Assembly: GCA_030741175.1 (NCBI GenBank)
Contig: JASLVT010000044.1
Location: 1-8,353 of the forward strand
Length of the DNA: 8,353 nt
Direction of reading: 5' to 3'
Source of the DNA: Porticoccaceae bacterium
GTDB lineage: Bacteria > Pseudomonadota > Gammaproteobacteria > Pseudomonadales > Porticoccaceae
The notes under the pieces were generated by a model. The model saw only the letters and a program-made list of their open reading frames with translations, had not been told where the DNA came from and ran no database searches. Made by a program: the position numbers and the translations under genes. The stretch's first letter is position 1. Every line of letters starts with the position of its first letter. Positions 7,601 through 8,353 of the stretch are shown here, piece by piece.

Positions 7601-8353
7601 GTCATAGCGTGGATGCAGTGCGCTGAGTTTTACTGAAATGCCATTGGCGCTGTAAACATTGCTGTCGACAGTGTTTGCCCTGCCAATGCTGTCGATGGCA
7701 GTGGCGTAGGCATGTAAATACTGCTGTGCATCCGCCTCTGTGCGCGCACCTTCGCCGAGCATATCAAAGGAATAGCGACTGCTCTCATGATTCTGCTTAG
7801 CGCCGCGTTTTAAACCTTCCTCTATGCTACGGCCCAGCACATACTGACCGCCCATAATCTTCATCGCCTGCATCACTGCGGCGCGGATCACCGGCTCACC
7901 GAGGGTAGATGTTAGACGTTTGACCCAGTTGCCCGTATCTTCGGTGATATCTTTATCCAGACTGACTAGGTGGCCAGTCAGCATCAGCCCCCAAGTGGAC
8001 GAATTGACTAAAAGCGACTGGGATTGACCGCGGTGCTCCTGCCAATTGCCCGATTGAATCTTTTCAGCAATCAAGCGATCTGCCGTTAATGCGTCAGGCA
8101 CTCGCAAAAGGGCCTCCGCCAAACACATAAGGGCCACACCCTCAGCATTAGATAAGCCAAATTCCAATAAGAAAGCATCCAATGTACCTCGGCTCCCTTT
8201 GTCGCGGCGACAGGCATCAACCAAATCGCGAGACTGATCGAGAATTTGCTGACGAACCTGCTTTGAAAATGGGTTGTCATGTAATAGCTGGGTTACCGAT
8301 CGGTGTTCATCCTGATGGGTAATACTTCGAATATGCCTGCGTAATTGCGTCTG
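4610..8353 (-). CDS. putA: Bifunctional proline dehydrogenase / L-glutamate gamma-semialdehyde dehydrogenase PutA (N-terminus cut by window edge)
   Basis: PutA oxidises proline to pyrroline-5-carboxylate with FAD, passing electrons to the quinone pool, then oxidises glutamate semialdehyde to glutamate with NAD+. The visible 1247 residues stay in frame to the edge. The first in-frame start-like codon, TTG at 8222-8224, is internal, because PutA-like sequence (RHIRSITHQDEHRSV) precedes it. Numbering from that TTG, the proline dehydrogenase barrel keeps Lys199 (SVKLSALHPRY), Asp240, Arg301, Tyr307 (VKGAYWD), Tyr403, Tyr415 and Arg418-Arg419 (YLVRRLLENGAN), matching E. coli Lys329 to Arg556. The dehydrogenase domain keeps Asn641 (SPWNFPLAIF), Glu742 (ETGGQN) and Cys776 (SAGQRCSALR). 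A further C-terminal ALDH-superfamily-like domain ends in the conserved motif ARGGNTQLFNLQE. This makes it type B or C; about 87 residues are missing by E. coli numbering, so an N-terminal ribbon-helix-helix repressor domain cannot be judged. Its promoter is off the window. Confidence 0.97.
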   Translation of the reverse strand, partial: QTQLRRHIRSITHQDEHRSVTQLLHDNPFSKQVRQQILDQSRDLVDACRRDKGSRGTLDAFLLEFGLSNAEGVALMCLAEALLRVPDALTADRLIAEKIQSGNWQEHRGQSQSLLVNSSTWGLMLTGHLVSLDKDITEDTGNWVKRLTSTLGEPVIRAAVMQAMKIMGGQYVLGRSIEEGLKRGAKQNHESSRYSFDMLGEGARTEADAQQYLHAYATAIDSIGRANTVDSNVYSANGISVKLSALHPRYDYAQHKKVMNELLPRIKQLCLQAKKYDIGLSIDAEESYRLDISLDIFQALAYDADLRGWQGLGFVLQAYQKRAPAVAKWLIGLAEQTQRRLMVRLVKGAYWDAEIKHAQELGLKGYPVFTRKANTDLCYQQCAEILLGAQVHIYPQFATHNAYTVAMIMALAGDREFEFQRLHGMGHILYDQARRHYDRAMVVRVYAPVGNHKDLLPYLVRRLLENGANSSFVNRFLDLQTPVDELLEDTRKQVTDSFPYQHRQIVIPQQIFSAAGEPRENAAGIDIDCPLETQTLLQAIEHISNQPLLTHSIIDGQSAERELKIRFSPADNRQQIGHSSAAQNEDIQRAVASASTEHKAWSALGAKRRADIIDKAADLLERDCAELIAVISLEAGRTIDDGISEVREAIDFCRYYALQARQLAADPSQSYTGRGVFLCISPWNFPLAIFVGQVVAALVAGNTVIAKPADQTPAIAGYAVRLLHAAGVPGEALQLVLGSGSQIGKLLVPDHRIAGIAFTGSTTTAQTINAQLAQRHGAPIPFIAETGGQNCMIVDSTALPEQVVDDVITSAFLSAGQRCSALRVLFIQSDIADQCLEMLAGAMACIEVGDPRLLSTDLGPVIDRGAQQELQAHIDLMDSKADKKAKLVASIELPEHCAQGSFVAPHIIEIESIDQLTEEVFGPVLHVIRYSADQLDTVLAQVNQTGYGLTLGVHSRIQAFANTVFRNSIAGNTYINRNMVGAVVGVNPFGGRGLSGTGPKAGGPNYLLRFSASAAPTACQQPYVIDLSDSRIADPVLIKNAVAALSDWHGVSVENRVLRLKQCNPEVASRFEAMAIEKLASPVQLPGPTGEDNRLSLQARGPVVLVIRDEDTIAAAEQQIVGALLCGCPIILAAHKTHWAELQSMQLRYQQAGVQASLLQLVPMEYLIDIIQNNSIEAVIANSLNKDSIALRQIMARRTGSIIPLIEWPGCNEGFNYHWLLWFLSERTKTDNLVARGGNTQLFNLQE

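Overview
The window reads as a chromosomal piece of a Gammaproteobacterium. This is inferred from the close match of two proteins to E. coli FadH and PutA (compared from memory), moderate GC content, Shine-Dalgarno-type ribosome sites and E. coli-like promoter hexamers. A marine or soil heterotroph is plausible, but no rRNA, tRNA or other marker gene fixes the taxon. I see no insertion sequence, CRISPR array, phage gene or RNA gene.

Layout. (1) Positions 1-692, minus strand: the N-terminal 230 residues of an old-yellow-enzyme-family flavoprotein very like 2,4-dienoyl-CoA reductase (FadH), cut by the window edge. (2) Positions 693-903: a divergent intergenic region with two adjacent inverted repeats. 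(3) Positions 904-1988, plus strand: two close genes, a SnoaL-like (NTF2-fold) protein and a VOC/glyoxalase-fold protein. (4) Positions 2057-3355: a sigma70-type promoter and then a thiolase whose start is best placed at 2111. (5) Positions 3356-3485: a convergent gap holding a perfect 15-bp hairpin and a smaller one. (6) Positions 3486-4433, minus strand: an exported metallo-beta-lactamase-fold hydrolase with its own promoter. (7) Positions 4610-8353, minus strand: most of putA, the bifunctional proline catabolic enzyme, whose N-terminus lies beyond the right edge.

How the genes may work together. The left half (FadH-like reductase, SnoaL-like protein, VOC protein, thiolase) looks like part of a CoA-linked catabolic locus. 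A dehydratase/isomerase-like fold next to an ene-reductase recalls bile-acid and steroid pathways, where SnoaL-type dehydratases create conjugated double bonds and OYE-type enzymes reduce them. A thiolase would then release acetyl- or propionyl-CoA. The substrate cannot be read from this sequence. PutA oxidises proline to glutamate and appears to be a separate functional unit, as does the periplasmic MBL-fold enzyme. No wholly new system is evident. The most interesting points are the catabolic cluster itself, the altered active-site segment of the FadH-like enzyme, and the U-tract-less hairpin between the convergent genes.
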